From positions 3,658,001 to 3,722,000 of the forward strand of contig NZ_CP053344.1 in NCBI RefSeq assembly GCF_013113715.1: a stretch of 64,000 bases of DNA, given 5' to 3'. Source of the DNA: Herbiconiux sp. SALV-R1 (lineage in GTDB: Bacteria > Actinomycetota > Actinomycetes > Actinomycetales > Microbacteriaceae). The notes below the pieces were generated by a model that searched no databases, was not told where the DNA came from, and worked only from the letters and a program-made list of their open reading frames with translations. Below are positions 43,830-53,637 of this stretch, piece after piece. Position numbers and translations under genes: made by a program. Position 1 is the first letter of the stretch. Every line of letters starts with the position of its first letter.

Positions 43830-45044
43830 ATGCACTCCCCCGCCCGTCTGACCGCTGCCGCCTCCGCCCTCACATTGGCCCTGACGCTCGCCGCGTGCTC
43901 AGCCCCGAGCGCCACCGACGGCTCCGACGGCGCCGGGCCCCGCAGCACCAGCACCGCGACCCCGAGCGCCCCGGCCGGCCCTGCCGGCCCCGCCCGCGCA
44001 TCCGTCGCCACCGTCGCGGGGTACGACGTGGGCGACTTCCCGCCCGTGCCGCTGTTCACGCTGCCCGACCTGGCGCTGCTCGACGCGTCGGCCTCGGCGT
44101 TCACCATCGACGTGCGCTCGGAGCTCGTCGACGTGCCGGGGGTCGAGGTCGCCCCCGCCCACTGCGATGCTTCGGGCGCCGTGGTCTCAGGCGACGGCAG
44201 CGCCTTCCTCTACGGTGACGAATCGGGCAGCTACACCGGACCCGACGGCACCACCCGGAACTACGGCGACGGGTCGGGCTCCACCACGATCAACGGCGTG
44301 GCCATCGAGAACTACGGCGACGGGTCGGGGGCGTACAGCGACGGTGTGACGAGCATCCAGAACTACGGCGACGGATCGGGCAGCTACAGCGACCCGACGA
44401 TGAGCGTCGAGGTGTACGGCGACGGGTCGGGAACGTCCAGCGCGGGGGCGGTGCGCATCCAGAACTACGGCGACGGATCGGGCAGCTTCACCGACGGCAC
44501 CGTCGAGATCGAGAACTACGGCGACGGGTCGGGGCGCTACAGCGACGGGCGCCTGAGCATCGAGAACTACGGCGACGGCACGGCTCGGGTCGACGGCGAG
44601 ATCGTCGACGCCGAGCCCCTCGCGACGGTGCCGCCGCTCGGCGTCTTCCCCCCTCTCGCCGCGCTGGCACCCGTCGAGAGCTGCGGTACCACCATCACCG
44701 TGCGCGACGGGGTGCTGTTCGACTTCGACCGCAGCGAGGTGAGAGCGGATGCGGCTGCCGTGCTCGGCAGACTCGCCGACGCCCTGCAACGGGCGGCGAT
44801 CGGCTCGGCCGTCGTGTCGGGGCACACCGACTCCATCGGCACCGACGACTACAACCAGACGCTCTCCGAGGCACGGGCCGACTCGGTGGTCGCCGCGCTG
44901 CGCTCGGCCGGGGTGACGGCGGAGCTCAGCGCCGAGGGGTTCGGTGAGTCGCGCCCGGTGGCGGCGAACGAGCTCGACGGTGCCGACAACCCGGCCGGGC
45001 GGCAGCTCAACCGCCGGGTCGAGATCTTCGTGCCGGCGCGATGA
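43830..45044 (+). CDS. OmpA-domain lipoprotein with 17-residue YGDGSG repeats
   Basis: A 404-residue predicted lipoprotein. The lipobox LTLAACSA puts the lipidated Cys near residue 23. Residues about 128-250 are eight copies of a 17-residue unit, YGDGSGAYSDGVTSIQN being one, likely a beta-solenoid. Residues about 290-404 form an OmpA C-terminal domain (VLFDFDRSEVRADAA, SGHTDSIG, YNQTLSEARADSVVAAL), which binds peptidoglycan. In an actinobacterium it would sit outside the membrane and grip the wall. It heads an operon with another lipoprotein, a membrane protein and a two-component system. Confidence 0.85.
   Translation: MHSPARLTAAASALTLALTLAACSAPSATDGSDGAGPRSTSTATPSAPAGPAGPARASVATVAGYDVGDFPPVPLFTLPDLALLDASASAFTIDVRSELVDVPGVEVAPAHCDASGAVVSGDGSAFLYGDESGSYTGPDGTTRNYGDGSGSTTINGVAIENYGDGSGAYSDGVTSIQNYGDGSGSYSDPTMSVEVYGDGSGTSSAGAVRIQNYGDGSGSFTDGTVEIENYGDGSGRYSDGRLSIENYGDGTARVDGEIVDAEPLATVPPLGVFPPLAALAPVESCGTTITVRDGVLFDFDRSEVRADAAAVLGRLADALQRAAIGSAVVSGHTDSIGTDDYNQTLSEARADSVVAALRSAGVTAELSAEGFGESRPVAANELDGADNPAGRQLNRRVEIFVPAR
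44211..44618 (+). repeat. Eight in-frame 51-bp repeats
   Basis: The TAC codon opening each unit occurs at 44211, 44262, 44313, 44364, 44415, 44466, 44517 and 44568, exactly 51 bp apart with no indel. The units encode Y-G-D-G-S-G-x-[YF]-[ST]-D-G-x(3)-I-[EQ]-N; the eighth is partial. Confidence 0.9.
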
Positions 45045-45088
45045 GCCGCGACTCGTCAGGAGCGACGGACTACGAAAGGATCGGGGGG

Positions 45089-45736
45089 ATGACGATGATG
45101 CACAGCTTCGAACGGCCGTCAGCGCATCGGCGCGCGGGTCGCGCGCCGGGGGGCGCTCGTGCTGTCGCGGCGCGGGCCATCGGTGCCGCTGCGGTCGGGC
45201 TGCTCGTGGTGGGGCTGGCCAGCGGATGCACGCTCACGATCCGCGAGGCCGGCACCTCGGGCGAGCCCCCGGCCGGCGCCGGGTCGGCCCCGGACTCGCC
45301 ATCGACCACCCCGATGTCGGCCCCGACTCCGACCGCGGCGACCCCGACGCCCACGGTGGGATCGGAGACCGACGGAGGCACAGCATCCGGTGCCATGCCC
45401 GCCCCCACGCCTGACACAAGCACCGACCGCGACCGGTGGATCGCCGAGGCCACCACCACGCAAGGCTGCGACGCTGAGCTCACGCTCTCGACCGCGGGCG
45501 CCGTCGTGCGGGTGGAGGGGCCGTGCGAGACCCTCACCGTGAGCGCCGACGCCGCGGTCGTGGTGGCCGACCAGGTCGGCACCCTCGTGGTGACCGGAGC
45601 GGGCACCGCCGTGTCGGTGCTCGAGGTCGGCGCCGTGCGCGTGTCGGGGTCGGCGAACTCCATCGCCTGGCAGACCGGAACCCCGACCGTCGCCGACACC
45701 GGCACCGCCAATCGACTCGGGAAGGCCTCCTCATGA
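45089..45736 (+). CDS. DUF3060-like lipoprotein
   Basis: A 215-residue secreted protein. A basic N-terminus and hydrophobic helix end in LASGCTLT, a lipobox. A Thr/Pro/Ala-rich linker follows, then a C-terminal beta-rich domain (CDAELTLSTAGAVVRVEGPCETLTVSADAAVVVAD, shown in pieces) resembling DUF3060. The ATG at 45089 was chosen because AAAGGA lies 8 nt upstream. An in-frame ATG at 45041 would overlap the OmpA stop but lacks a good Shine-Dalgarno. Function unknown; envelope location likely. Confidence 0.75.
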   Translation: MTMMHSFERPSAHRRAGRAPGGARAVAARAIGAAAVGLLVVGLASGCTLTIREAGTSGEPPAGAGSAPDSPSTTPMSAPTPTAATPTPTVGSETDGGTASGAMPAPTPDTSTDRDRWIAEATTTQGCDAELTLSTAGAVVRVEGPCETLTVSADAAVVVADQVGTLVVTGAGTAVSVLEVGAVRVSGSANSIAWQTGTPTVADTGTANRLGKASS

Positions 45737-46035
45737 CCCAGCCCACCTACCCCGTGCAGCGCGGCTACGCGCCGCCGCCCGTGCGCCGCACCAACGGTCT
45801 CGCGATCGCCTCGTTCGTGCTGGGACTGCTCGGGTTCGGGCTGCTCCCCGTGATCTTCGGGCATGTGGCGCTCGGGCAGATCCGGAGGGACGGAGACGGC
45901 GGGGCGGGGTTCGCCATCGCCGGTCTCGTGCTCGGGTACCTCGTGCTCGCGTCGGCGATCGTCGCCGTGGTGATCGTGCTGCTCGCCGTGGGCGGGGGGC
46001 TCACGATCGCGGGACTGTCGGGGGGATTCTCGTGA
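45733..46035 (+). CDS. DUF4190-like small membrane protein
   Basis: A 100-residue protein with a Pro-rich cytosolic start (YPVQRGYAPPPVRRTNG) and two hydrophobic helices flanking IFGHVALGQIRRDGDGGAG, a signature of DUF4190 membrane proteins. The ATGA overlap with the previous gene and the GTGA overlap with the response regulator make it part of the envelope operon. No catalytic motif. Confidence 0.78.
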   Translation: MTQPTYPVQRGYAPPPVRRTNGLAIASFVLGLLGFGLLPVIFGHVALGQIRRDGDGGAGFAIAGLVLGYLVLASAIVAVVIVLLAVGGGLTIAGLSGGFS

Positions 46036-46825
46036 GCGGGGCGGGGGGCCCGACGGTGGGGGCGGGGGCCTCTGCCGGGACGGGGGCCTCGTCGGGGGCG
46101 GGGGCCTCGGCGGGGGAGAGCGCTCGGCCCGAGCTGCTGCTCGTCGACGACGACACCGCCATCACGGATGCGCTCAGCGCCTTCCTGACGCGCAGCGGCT
46201 ACAGCGTGCGCACGGCCGCCGACGGAGCCGAGGCGCTCGACGCCGTGGTGGAGGCGGTGCCCGACCTCATGGTGTGCGACGTGATGATGCCGCACGTCGA
46301 CGGGCGCGAGTTCGTGCGGCGGGTGCGGGCGCAGGGGTTGTGGACGCCGATCATCCTGCTCACCCAGGTGGGCGAGTCGTACGAGCGCAGTGCCGCGCTC
46401 GACGAGGGGGCCGACGACTATCTGAACAAGCCGTTCGATCCGCACGAGTTGCTGTCGCGCATCCGGGCCGTGCTGCGGCGGGCGAAGCCCGGGGTGCCGC
46501 CGCTGGCAACCTCGGCGCGGCTGCGGTCGGGGGCGCTGCTGCTCGACCGGGCGGCGCGGCGGGTGTGGCTCGACGGGGTGGAGGTGGCGCTGACGCCCAA
46601 GGCGGTGACGTTGCTCGACTACCTGATGGCCCATCCGGGCGAGGTGCACTCGCGCGAACGGCTGCTCGCGGCGCTGTGGGGCTTCGACTTCGCCACGTCG
46701 AGCCGCGCCGTCGACCACCGCGTCGCCGAGCTGCGGCGGGTGCTCGGTGACGACCCCGCGCATCCGGCGTTCATCGAGACCGTGCAGAGCACGGGCTACC
46801 GCTTCGCCGACGGCGTGGTGGCCGC

Positions 46826-46829
<4 letters not shown>
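46032..46829 (+). CDS. OmpR/PhoB-family response regulator
   Basis: A 265-residue response regulator. About 35 Gly/Ala/Ser-rich residues precede the receiver domain ELLLVDDDTAITDAL. The phospho-acceptor Asp is in MVCDVMMP near residue 83, and the conserved Lys in LNKPFDPHEL near 133. The C-terminal winged helix contains ALTPKAVTLLDYLMAHPG and SRAVDHRVAELRRVLG. The GTG start was kept because it overlaps the preceding stop; a start nearer the receiver is possible. Confidence 0.9.
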
Positions 46830-48005
<1,176 letters not shown>

Positions 48006-48025
<20 letters not shown>

Positions 48026-49835
48026 CCTCCCGGCGCGTAACCTCCCGGCGCGCGGCCGCCCGACCCGTAGCCGCCCGGCGCGCGGCCGACCCGGCTCCCG
48101 ACCGCTGCTGCCACCCGAGCATCCCGACGGCGATCCCGCCGACCACCACCGCCGCCGCGGCGACCCCGAGAGGCCACGACGGGTCGGATGCGCCCGTCGC
48201 GGCGAGCGCCGGGGCACCCTCCGCGGGGTCGCTCGAGGGCTGCGGCGCCGCAGTCGGCACCGGCGCCGCGGTCGGCGTCGGCGCAGGCGTCGGTTCCGGG
48301 GTGGGGGTAGGCGTCGGTGCGAGCGCCGACAGCGCAGCGGCGACGTCGACGAGCCCCGCCCCCGCCGACCGCTCCGCCGCGACCGACGCATCCCACGGCT
48401 GCACGAATCCCTCGGGGTCGGCCTGCTCCGTCAGCACCTCGCGCAGCTGCACCGGCGAGAGCCCGGGCGTCTGCTCCAGCAGGAGCGCGGCCGAGGCGGC
48501 GATCGTCGGCGAGGCCGCGGAGGTGCCCCTGAACGACCCGGAGCCGCCGAGCACGCTCGTCGAGGTCGGCAGGTTGTCGACGCCCACCGCAGACGGGCCG
48601 GGCACGACCACCGGCTCGGGCACCCCGAAGTACAGCGGCGCCGGCCCCAGCGTGGAGTAGGTCTCGAGCGTGGAGTCGGCGGCGTTCATGGCGGCGACGG
48701 AGAACACCGAGGGCACAGCGCGATGGCCGAAGAGCGTCGAGCCGACGGTGTCATCGTCGGTGCTGCGGAAGTACTCCTGGTCGACGAGCACCTCGAACGA
48801 CGGCGCCTGCTCCCAGATGAGCGACACCGGCGGTGTTCCGGCGCCCGGCGTGACATGCCGCACCACGCTGACCGTGTTCTCGATCGGTTCGGCCGAACTG
48901 AGGTTGCCGATCTCCGCGGGCGCCGACGCCACCTGCGGATCCGCGCTCGTCGCCTTCCTGATGTTCCCGTCGATGTCGACAACGTAGTCGAGCGAGGTGA
49001 CGACCTTCCCGTCGTCCTCCGCCCAGTCGAGCGATCCCGTCATGAGCGCCCTCGCCGGGAGCGTGAGCGACAGGGTCGCGTCCTCTCCCTCCCCGGGGTC
49101 GAAGTCGAGGCAGTCGACGGTCTCGCCGGGGTAGAGCGCGGCGACATCGTCGGGGCAGGCCGTGCCGCGGTACTGCACCGTCGACCACGCGCCGATCGGG
49201 AAGCCCTCGCTCGGGTACCCCTCCGCGCCCTGCGCACCATAGTTGCCGGCCGCGGTGACGTAGAACACGCCCGCATCGACGGCGGCCTGCACCGCGCGCC
49301 CGGCCTCGTCGACGTGGAACGGGCGGTCACCGGCCGCGGAGACGTCGTCGACGATGATCGACGCGCCGTGCGCGATGAGCTCGTCGATGCCGCTCTCGAA
49401 GCCGGCGAGACTGTTCGACCCCGCGAACAGGATCTCCGCCCCCGGCGCGACCTGATGCACGATCTGCGCCATCGCCCGGCCCTCGTCGTCCTCTCCGGCG
49501 GCACCCTCCGTCAGCACGGTGACGGGCGTCTCGTATCCGCAGGGGTTGCCGGGACCCGGCAGCCAGCCCGCGCTGACGTCGGCCTCGACCTCGTCGGCCC
49601 CGCGCGCGCCGAAGGAGTTCGAGATGATGCCCACCTTCACGCCGCTGCCATCGACACCGAACCGCGAGGCGGCGGTGTCGGCCGACAGCAGCCGCCGTGC
49701 CGTGTCGCCGGCCGGGCCGCACGTCTCCGGGGCGGCGGCGACCGCGCCTCCCGCGCCCGTCGACACCAGCATCACCGCGACGAGCGCGACACCCGCCATA
49801 CCCACCACACCCGCACCCGCACGCCTGAAAGCCAT
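48006..49835 (-). CDS. S8-like secreted protease with wall-sorting signal
   Basis: A 609-residue secreted protein. A signal peptide ends near AVAAAPET. The subtilase-like domain shows GVKVGIISNSFG near residue 68, where an Asp is expected but Asn is seen. DEGRAMAQIVHQVAPGAEI stands near 118 in place of the HG-T-x-VA His motif, and the nucleophile Ser is in GTSAASPT near 440. The C-terminus has a Pro/Thr linker, an LAATG sortase-like motif near 545, a membrane helix and a basic tail. GTG at 49841 is an alternative start. Activity is uncertain because of the altered acid residue. Confidence 0.78.
48014..48052. repeat. 15-bp tandem repeat across two convergent gene ends
   Basis: The unit CCCGGCGCGTAACCT occurs at 48014-48028 and 48029-48043, with a partial third copy. 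On the plus strand it contains the kinase stop TAA (48023-48025). On the minus strand it encodes the pentapeptide repeat RREVT at the end of the protease. Confidence 0.8.
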
Positions 49836-49933
49836 CGGCACTCCCCCTCTTCACCGGCGCACTCATCATGACGGTCCGGCCGACCGGCGTCCAGCCCGCA
49901 TCAGGGATCAGGGGCGAGACGGATGCGCGGTCA

Positions 49934-50069
49934 GCGGCCCACAGGCTCACAGGCCCACCGGATCAGAGGCTCAGAGGCTTAGAGGCTTAGAGGCCCACCG
50001 GATCAGAGGCTCCGCGGCCCACAGGCTCAGCGGCCCACAGGCTCAGAGGCGCAGCGGCCCATAGGCTCA
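49934..50069. repeat. Minisatellite upstream of the protease gene
   Basis: The 16-bp unit GCGGCCCACAGGCTCA occurs at 49934, 50014 and 50030, with a one-base variant at 50054. A 22-bp block is repeated at 49951-49972 and 49991-50012, separated by AGAGGCTT units. The array fills most of the 231-bp gap between the protease start and the next gene, and its last unit contains that gene's stop codon. Confidence 0.8.
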
Positions 50070-50432
50070 GAGGCGGTAGTAGTCACCCACCATCGCGAGG
50101 ATGCAGCACACCGGCGAGGCGACGAAGAGCACCAGGCCGACCCGCAGCAGCCAGGTGATGCGGGTGCAGGCCCGGCGAGCATCCGCACCACCCGGGAGGG
50201 CCGCCGCGGCGAAGACGGCGACCATGACGATGCCGAGCACGAAGCCGGCCCAGAACAGGCGCTCCCAGGAGTCGACGAGCACGCCGGCGAACCAGCCCGA
50301 CACGATCGTGGCCCCGCAGATCACCGCGGTGGTGAGGGCGGCTGCCGCGAAGAGGGTGGCGGCGTGGCGCTCGAGCTCGGCCCGCCGACGCTCGGCGGAG
50401 GCGGGAGCGGGGTCGCTACTCGTCGACCCCAT
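50067..50432 (-). CDS. Small membrane protein of the small-protein cassette
   Basis: A 121-residue protein with three hydrophobic segments after a charged, Arg/Glu-rich N-terminal helix (RRRAELERHAATLF). No known family. The ATG overlaps the preceding gene by 17 bp. The C-terminus is CCILAMVGDYYRL, with a Cys pair. It probably forms the membrane member of the four-gene cassette 51397-50067. Confidence 0.65.
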   Translation of the reverse strand: MGSTSSDPAPASAERRRAELERHAATLFAAAALTTAVICGATIVSGWFAGVLVDSWERLFWAGFVLGIVMVAVFAAAALPGGADARRACTRITWLLRVGLVLFVASPVCCILAMVGDYYRL

Positions 50433-50727
50433 CCTCCACCACCCCGCCGTCACCCGAGCCGGGTTCGAAGCCGCCCGAACCGGAACCGAAGTCGTCGTCC
50501 GACCCACCCTCCGCATCCGTGTCGGTGTTGATCGCCACCAGCGAGATCGGGATGCCCGGCGCGATGAGGATCTCGGCCGACCGCGCCCGCCCCTCCCCGT
50601 GGTCGACCCTCAGCCAGGTCGACCGACCCTCGTCGTGCGCGGCGGCGATGCTGGTCTTCAGCTCGTCGTACTCCTCCCCGCCGAGCGAGTAAAGGGTGCC
50701 GTCATAGATGATGTCGATGCGCTTCAC
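50416..50727 (-). CDS. Small acidic-tailed protein, cassette member
   Basis: A 103-residue protein. Its first 65 residues (VKRIDIIYDGTLYSLGG, then STWLRVDHGEGRARSAEILI) alternate strands and a helix and resemble the protein at 51050 in layout. The tail is acidic and Gly-rich (SDDDFGSGSGGFEPGSGDGG). The GTG start overlaps the preceding stop (GTGA). Function unknown. Confidence 0.65.
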   Translation of the reverse strand: MKRIDIIYDGTLYSLGGEEYDELKTSIAAAHDEGRSTWLRVDHGEGRARSAEILIAPGIPISLVAINTDTDAEGGSDDDFGSGSGGFEPGSGDGGVVEDGVDE

Positions 50728-51050
50728 GGTTCGAGACCCCGGTCTCCGCTCACCTCGGGCGGCTCGGGCACGAGATGGAGGCCGGCGTTGGAGTTGGCCG
50801 CGAGCATGAGCTGGTCGACCCAGGCCCGGTTGAGGGCGGGCGGTCCGCCGCCGTAGTACTTGAACACGAGCGGAGCGTTCGGGTACAACCAGATGGAGGT
50901 GCGCCCGTCGCCGGTCTTGGGGTCGTCTTTCCAGGAGAAGTAGAGCGACTCGCCGCGACGCAGTTTCGCGCCGATCACGAGCTGCAGGTGCGCCAGGATG
51001 CGGTCGTCGAAATCGACGACGAGGCTGGAGTCGTAGGTGAGCTTGCCCAT
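50724..51050 (-). CDS. DUF7882-like small protein
   Basis: A 108-residue protein: MGKLTYDSSLVVDFDD, HLQLVIGAKLRRGESLYFSW, SIWLYPNAPLVFKYYGG and NRAWVDQLMLAANSNAGLHL. I recall close relatives throughout Microbacteriaceae, often labelled ATP-dependent DNA ligase, although the protein is far too short and has no ligase KxDG motif. It is the middle one of three coupled small soluble proteins. Function unknown. Confidence 0.7.
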   Translation of the reverse strand: MGKLTYDSSLVVDFDDRILAHLQLVIGAKLRRGESLYFSWKDDPKTGDGRTSIWLYPNAPLVFKYYGGGPPALNRAWVDQLMLAANSNAGLHLVPEPPEVSGDRGLEP

Positions 51051-51397
51051 CAGATGGCGTCCGTCCCGACGGTCGAGTCCCGGTCCTCGCCGAGGTCGTC
51101 GACATCGTCGATGACGGGTCTCGCGGGGCCGGCTCCTGCCGCGCGCCGCGTCAGGTCGTCGACGAGCGCCTGGTTCTCGAGTTCTTCGCGGTCGTCGTCG
51201 ACGGATTCCGAGATGAGCTGGCTCGCCGGGCCGATCAGCATCGTGGCCCGCGCGACACTCCCGTCGTCGCGCACCACCGGTATCTCGACGGTGTCGGAGG
51301 CTTCGATCAGCGCGAGGGCCCGCGCGTACTCGAGCAGGGCATGGGCGATCGCCGATCCGGTGACCACGGAGTCGCCCGCGTAGTGAATGCGTTCCAT
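51050..51397 (-). CDS. Small conserved protein, first gene of the cassette
   Basis: A 115-residue protein beginning MERIHYAGDSVVTGSAIAHA, with ATMLIGPASQLISES mid-protein and an acidic C-terminal third (DDDREELENQ, DDVDDLGEDRD). I recall similar proteins in related actinobacteria beside the DUF7882-type gene. The TGATG junction to the next gene indicates coupling. No enzymatic motif is visible. Confidence 0.68.
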   Translation of the reverse strand: MERIHYAGDSVVTGSAIAHALLEYARALALIEASDTVEIPVVRDDGSVARATMLIGPASQLISESVDDDREELENQALVDDLTRRAAGAGPARPVIDDVDDLGEDRDSTVGTDAI

Positions 51398-51484
51398 GCC
51401 TTCCACCCTCGAAAGGGCAGACGGATGCGGCAACGGGCTTGCCAACCACGGTGCCAGGGTGCAAGTGGAGCGGTGTTCCCGCGC

Positions 51485-52474
51485 TCAGCGGCTGTTGAAG
51501 GGCAGGTGCACGTGGGTGAACGGCCAGCGCTCCTCGAGCCATCGGCGCACCCGTCGCGGCATCTCGGCGTGGAGCCAGGCAGGGGCCGCGGGGGTCAGCC
51601 ACCACGAGACCTCGGCTTGCAGCCCGTCGCGGCCGGCGGGCGGCAGCGGGTCGAGGTAGAGGCAGCCGAAGAGCTCGTCCTCACCCGGCGGCAGCACGGC
51701 GTAGTTGAACGACTCGTGCCGCACCATCTCGTCGGCGTGGCGCTGCAGGTCGGCGGCGTCGTCGTCTGCGGTCATGGTGGCGGGCGGCCAGCCCCACGCC
51801 TGCCCGTACTGCGCCCAGAGCATCTCGCGATTGCCCATCACGGCGGGCATGTCGATGTGCACGTCGCTCGCGGCGATGGGGCGCAGCCGCACCGGCGCGA
51901 GTGGGCCGGCGGCCTCGCCCCCTGCCCGCCACTCGACGGCGAGCGGATGCTCGAACCCGGCCGGCAGCCATGACCCGGGCCCCGGCAGCACCTCGGGCGC
52001 GACGGCCCCGCGCATCACGACGTTCGTGAGCTCGACCCCGGCGCGCTCCACCCGCTGCTCCCGCTCCACCGCGAAGCCGTGACGCTCGAACAGCGGCCGC
52101 GCGGTGAGGCTCGCGTGAACCGTCCACTCGTCGAGGCCGCGGTCGAGCACGATGCGCCGCACCCGGGAGAGCAGCGCGGACGCCACCCCGCGGCCCCCCG
52201 CCGAGGGGTCGACGAACATCATGTCGACGTACCCGCCCGCGTCGACGTCGGTGAAGCCGACCACCTCGCCGGCGAGCTCGGCCACCCAGGTGTCGGCGAG
52301 CATCCGTCGTTCTGGCCAGGTGTCGGCGCCGCTGCCCGAGGTCCACGCGGCGAGCTGTTCGGGGTCGTAGTCGCGTGCGGCGGTGCCGTGCACGGCCCGG
52401 CGGAAGACCTCGCGCGTCGCCTCGGCGTCGCTCGGCTCGTAGCGGCGGATGAACGTGGTCGAGCGGGCGGGCAT
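51485..52474 (-). CDS. GNAT-family N-acetyltransferase with a second C-terminal domain
   Basis: A 329-residue protein. Residues about 8-150 are a GNAT domain: FIRRYEPSDAEATREVFRRAV, and the acetyl-CoA loop VDPSAGGRGVASALLSRV near 88-105, then ARPLFERHGF. Residues about 170-329 form a second, weaker GNAT-like part (LRPIAASDVHIDMPAVM, ELFGCLYLDPLP, LHAEMPRRVRRWLEERWPF) without a clear acetyl-CoA loop. Acceptor unknown. The tandem layout is common in actinobacteria. Confidence 0.8.
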   Translation of the reverse strand: MPARSTTFIRRYEPSDAEATREVFRRAVHGTAARDYDPEQLAAWTSGSGADTWPERRMLADTWVAELAGEVVGFTDVDAGGYVDMMFVDPSAGGRGVASALLSRVRRIVLDRGLDEWTVHASLTARPLFERHGFAVEREQRVERAGVELTNVVMRGAVAPEVLPGPGSWLPAGFEHPLAVEWRAGGEAAGPLAPVRLRPIAASDVHIDMPAVMGNREMLWAQYGQAWGWPPATMTADDDAADLQRHADEMVRHESFNYAVLPPGEDELFGCLYLDPLPPAGRDGLQAEVSWWLTPAAPAWLHAEMPRRVRRWLEERWPFTHVHLPFNSR

Positions 52475-52581
52475 CGCGACTCCTTCTTATGACTCCTTCT
52501 TCGATCGAGTGCAGGCTACCGGCACCTGAGCGGCCGGTGTGCATCGGGCTCCGGCAACTCGACAGCTGTGCAGGATGGGGT

Positions 52582-52791
52582 ATGGACACTCTCTGGATCA
52601 TCCTGCTCGCGGTCGCTGCGATCATCGTGGTGCTCGCCGTGGCCATCGCCCTCGTGCGGCGCCGGAGTGGCGATCGCGGGCCGTTGCGCGACGAACGCGA
52701 CACCCCGGTCGACACGCAGTACGACCGCACGACCACCGCCGCGCGGTTCGCCGACCGCACGGGGTGGGGGGCCGGCGGCGGGAGCGTGTGA
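52582..52791 (+). CDS. Single-span small membrane protein
   Basis: A 69-residue protein with one N-terminal hydrophobic helix (TLWIILLAVAAIIVVLAVAI) followed by basic residues and a polar tail rich in Asp, Arg and Gly. AGGATGGGG precedes the ATG. No family recognised. Confidence 0.6.
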   Translation: MDTLWIILLAVAAIIVVLAVAIALVRRRSGDRGPLRDERDTPVDTQYDRTTTAARFADRTGWGAGGGSV

Positions 52792-52853
52792 GCCGCGCCG
52801 CCTTCGTCTGACCCGCCGCTCCGACCGGGGGCGCGGCCTTAGGCTTGTGCATC

Positions 52854-53576
52854 ATGACTCCCCCGGCAGCGCCCCGACCCGCGGGGCAGGACACCGCCGC
52901 CGAGAACTACCTCAAGACCATCTACGCGCACACGGAATGGCAGCCCGACCCCATCACGCCGTCGGCGCTGGCCGGGCGTCTCGGGGTGGCCCCTTCCTCG
53001 GTCACCGAGATGGTGAAGAAGCTCGCCGCGGCGGGCCTCATCACGCACGTGCCGTACGGGCCGCTCACCCTCACCCCCGAAGGCCGGATGCGCGCCATGG
53101 GCGTGGTGCGCCGCCACCGCCTCACCGAGACCTGGCTCGTGCGCGAGATGGGGTACGAGTGGCACGAGGTGCACGACGAGGCCGAGGTGCTGGAGCACGC
53201 CCTCAGCGAGCGGCTGCTCGACGCCATCGACGAGCGGTTGGGGCGGCCGGCGCAAGACCCGCACGGGGATCCGATTCCGTCGGCGGCGGGAACCGTCGCC
53301 TCCTACTCGGCGGTGCTGCTGTCGCAGGCGGCCGTGGGGCACCGCGGCGTAGTGCTGCGCATCAGCGACCGCGACCCGTCACTGCTCAAGACCCTCGCCG
53401 CCCGCGGCATCACCCCCGGCGTCGCCGTGCGGGTGGAGCCGGGCGGCGCGCTGAGCGTCGAGGGCGGCGGAGGCGCGGGTGGTGGCGCGGGCGCAGGCGC
53501 CTTGGGCTCGGGTGCGAGCTCGGGCGACGGGCAGCCCGTCAGCGTCGACGCCGACGCCATCTGGCTCACCGCCTGA
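52854..53576 (+). CDS. DtxR/MntR-family metal-dependent regulator
   Basis: A 240-residue regulator. Residues about 10-70 are a winged HTH (AAENYLKTIYAHTEW, GRLGVAPSSVTEMVKKLAAAG). The dimerisation and metal domain has RRHRLTETWLVREMGYEWHEVHDEAE, with the family's His/Glu ligand pattern, and the C-terminal part is SH3-like with a Gly-rich insert near 200-220. It probably represses metal uptake genes when Mn or Fe is present. A -10-like TAGGCT (52840-52845) nine bases before the ATG suggests a leaderless mRNA. Confidence 0.86.
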   Translation: MTPPAAPRPAGQDTAAENYLKTIYAHTEWQPDPITPSALAGRLGVAPSSVTEMVKKLAAAGLITHVPYGPLTLTPEGRMRAMGVVRRHRLTETWLVREMGYEWHEVHDEAEVLEHALSERLLDAIDERLGRPAQDPHGDPIPSAAGTVASYSAVLLSQAAVGHRGVVLRISDRDPSLLKTLAARGITPGVAVRVEPGGALSVEGGGGAGGGAGAGALGSGASSGDGQPVSVDADAIWLTA

Positions 53577-53587
53577 GCACCCCACCA

Positions 53588-53634
53588 CACCTCGCGCGTC
53601 GGGGAGTCTCGCGGGCGCAAGGCGCGCAGAGGTG
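53588..53634. terminator. Stem-loop between convergent DtxR and nadS genes
   Basis: CACCTCGCGCG (53588-53598) pairs with CGCGCAGAGGTG (53623-53634), with one bulged A. The 61-bp gap separates two converging genes, so it may stop transcription both ways. There is no T-tract. Confidence 0.5.
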
Positions 53635-53637
53635 GGT

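Noticed and set aside
43734-43835. Longer N-terminus of AraC-CHY from the GTG at 43835
   Set aside because: It would run through the palindromic operator and into the start of the divergent OmpA-type gene. The ATG at 43733 begins right at the conserved domain.
43830-45044. OmpA domain as evidence for a Gram-negative host
   Set aside because: The protein has a lipobox and the rest of the window is actinobacterial. OmpA C-terminal domains also occur in monoderm actinobacteria.
49934-50069. Possible CRISPR or integration-site array
   Set aside because: Units of 16 bp are tandem without spacers, and no integrase or cas gene is present. A minisatellite explains it.
50724-51050. ATP-dependent DNA ligase
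   Set aside because: A label I recall for relatives, but at 108 residues there is no nucleotidyltransferase KxDG motif or domain.
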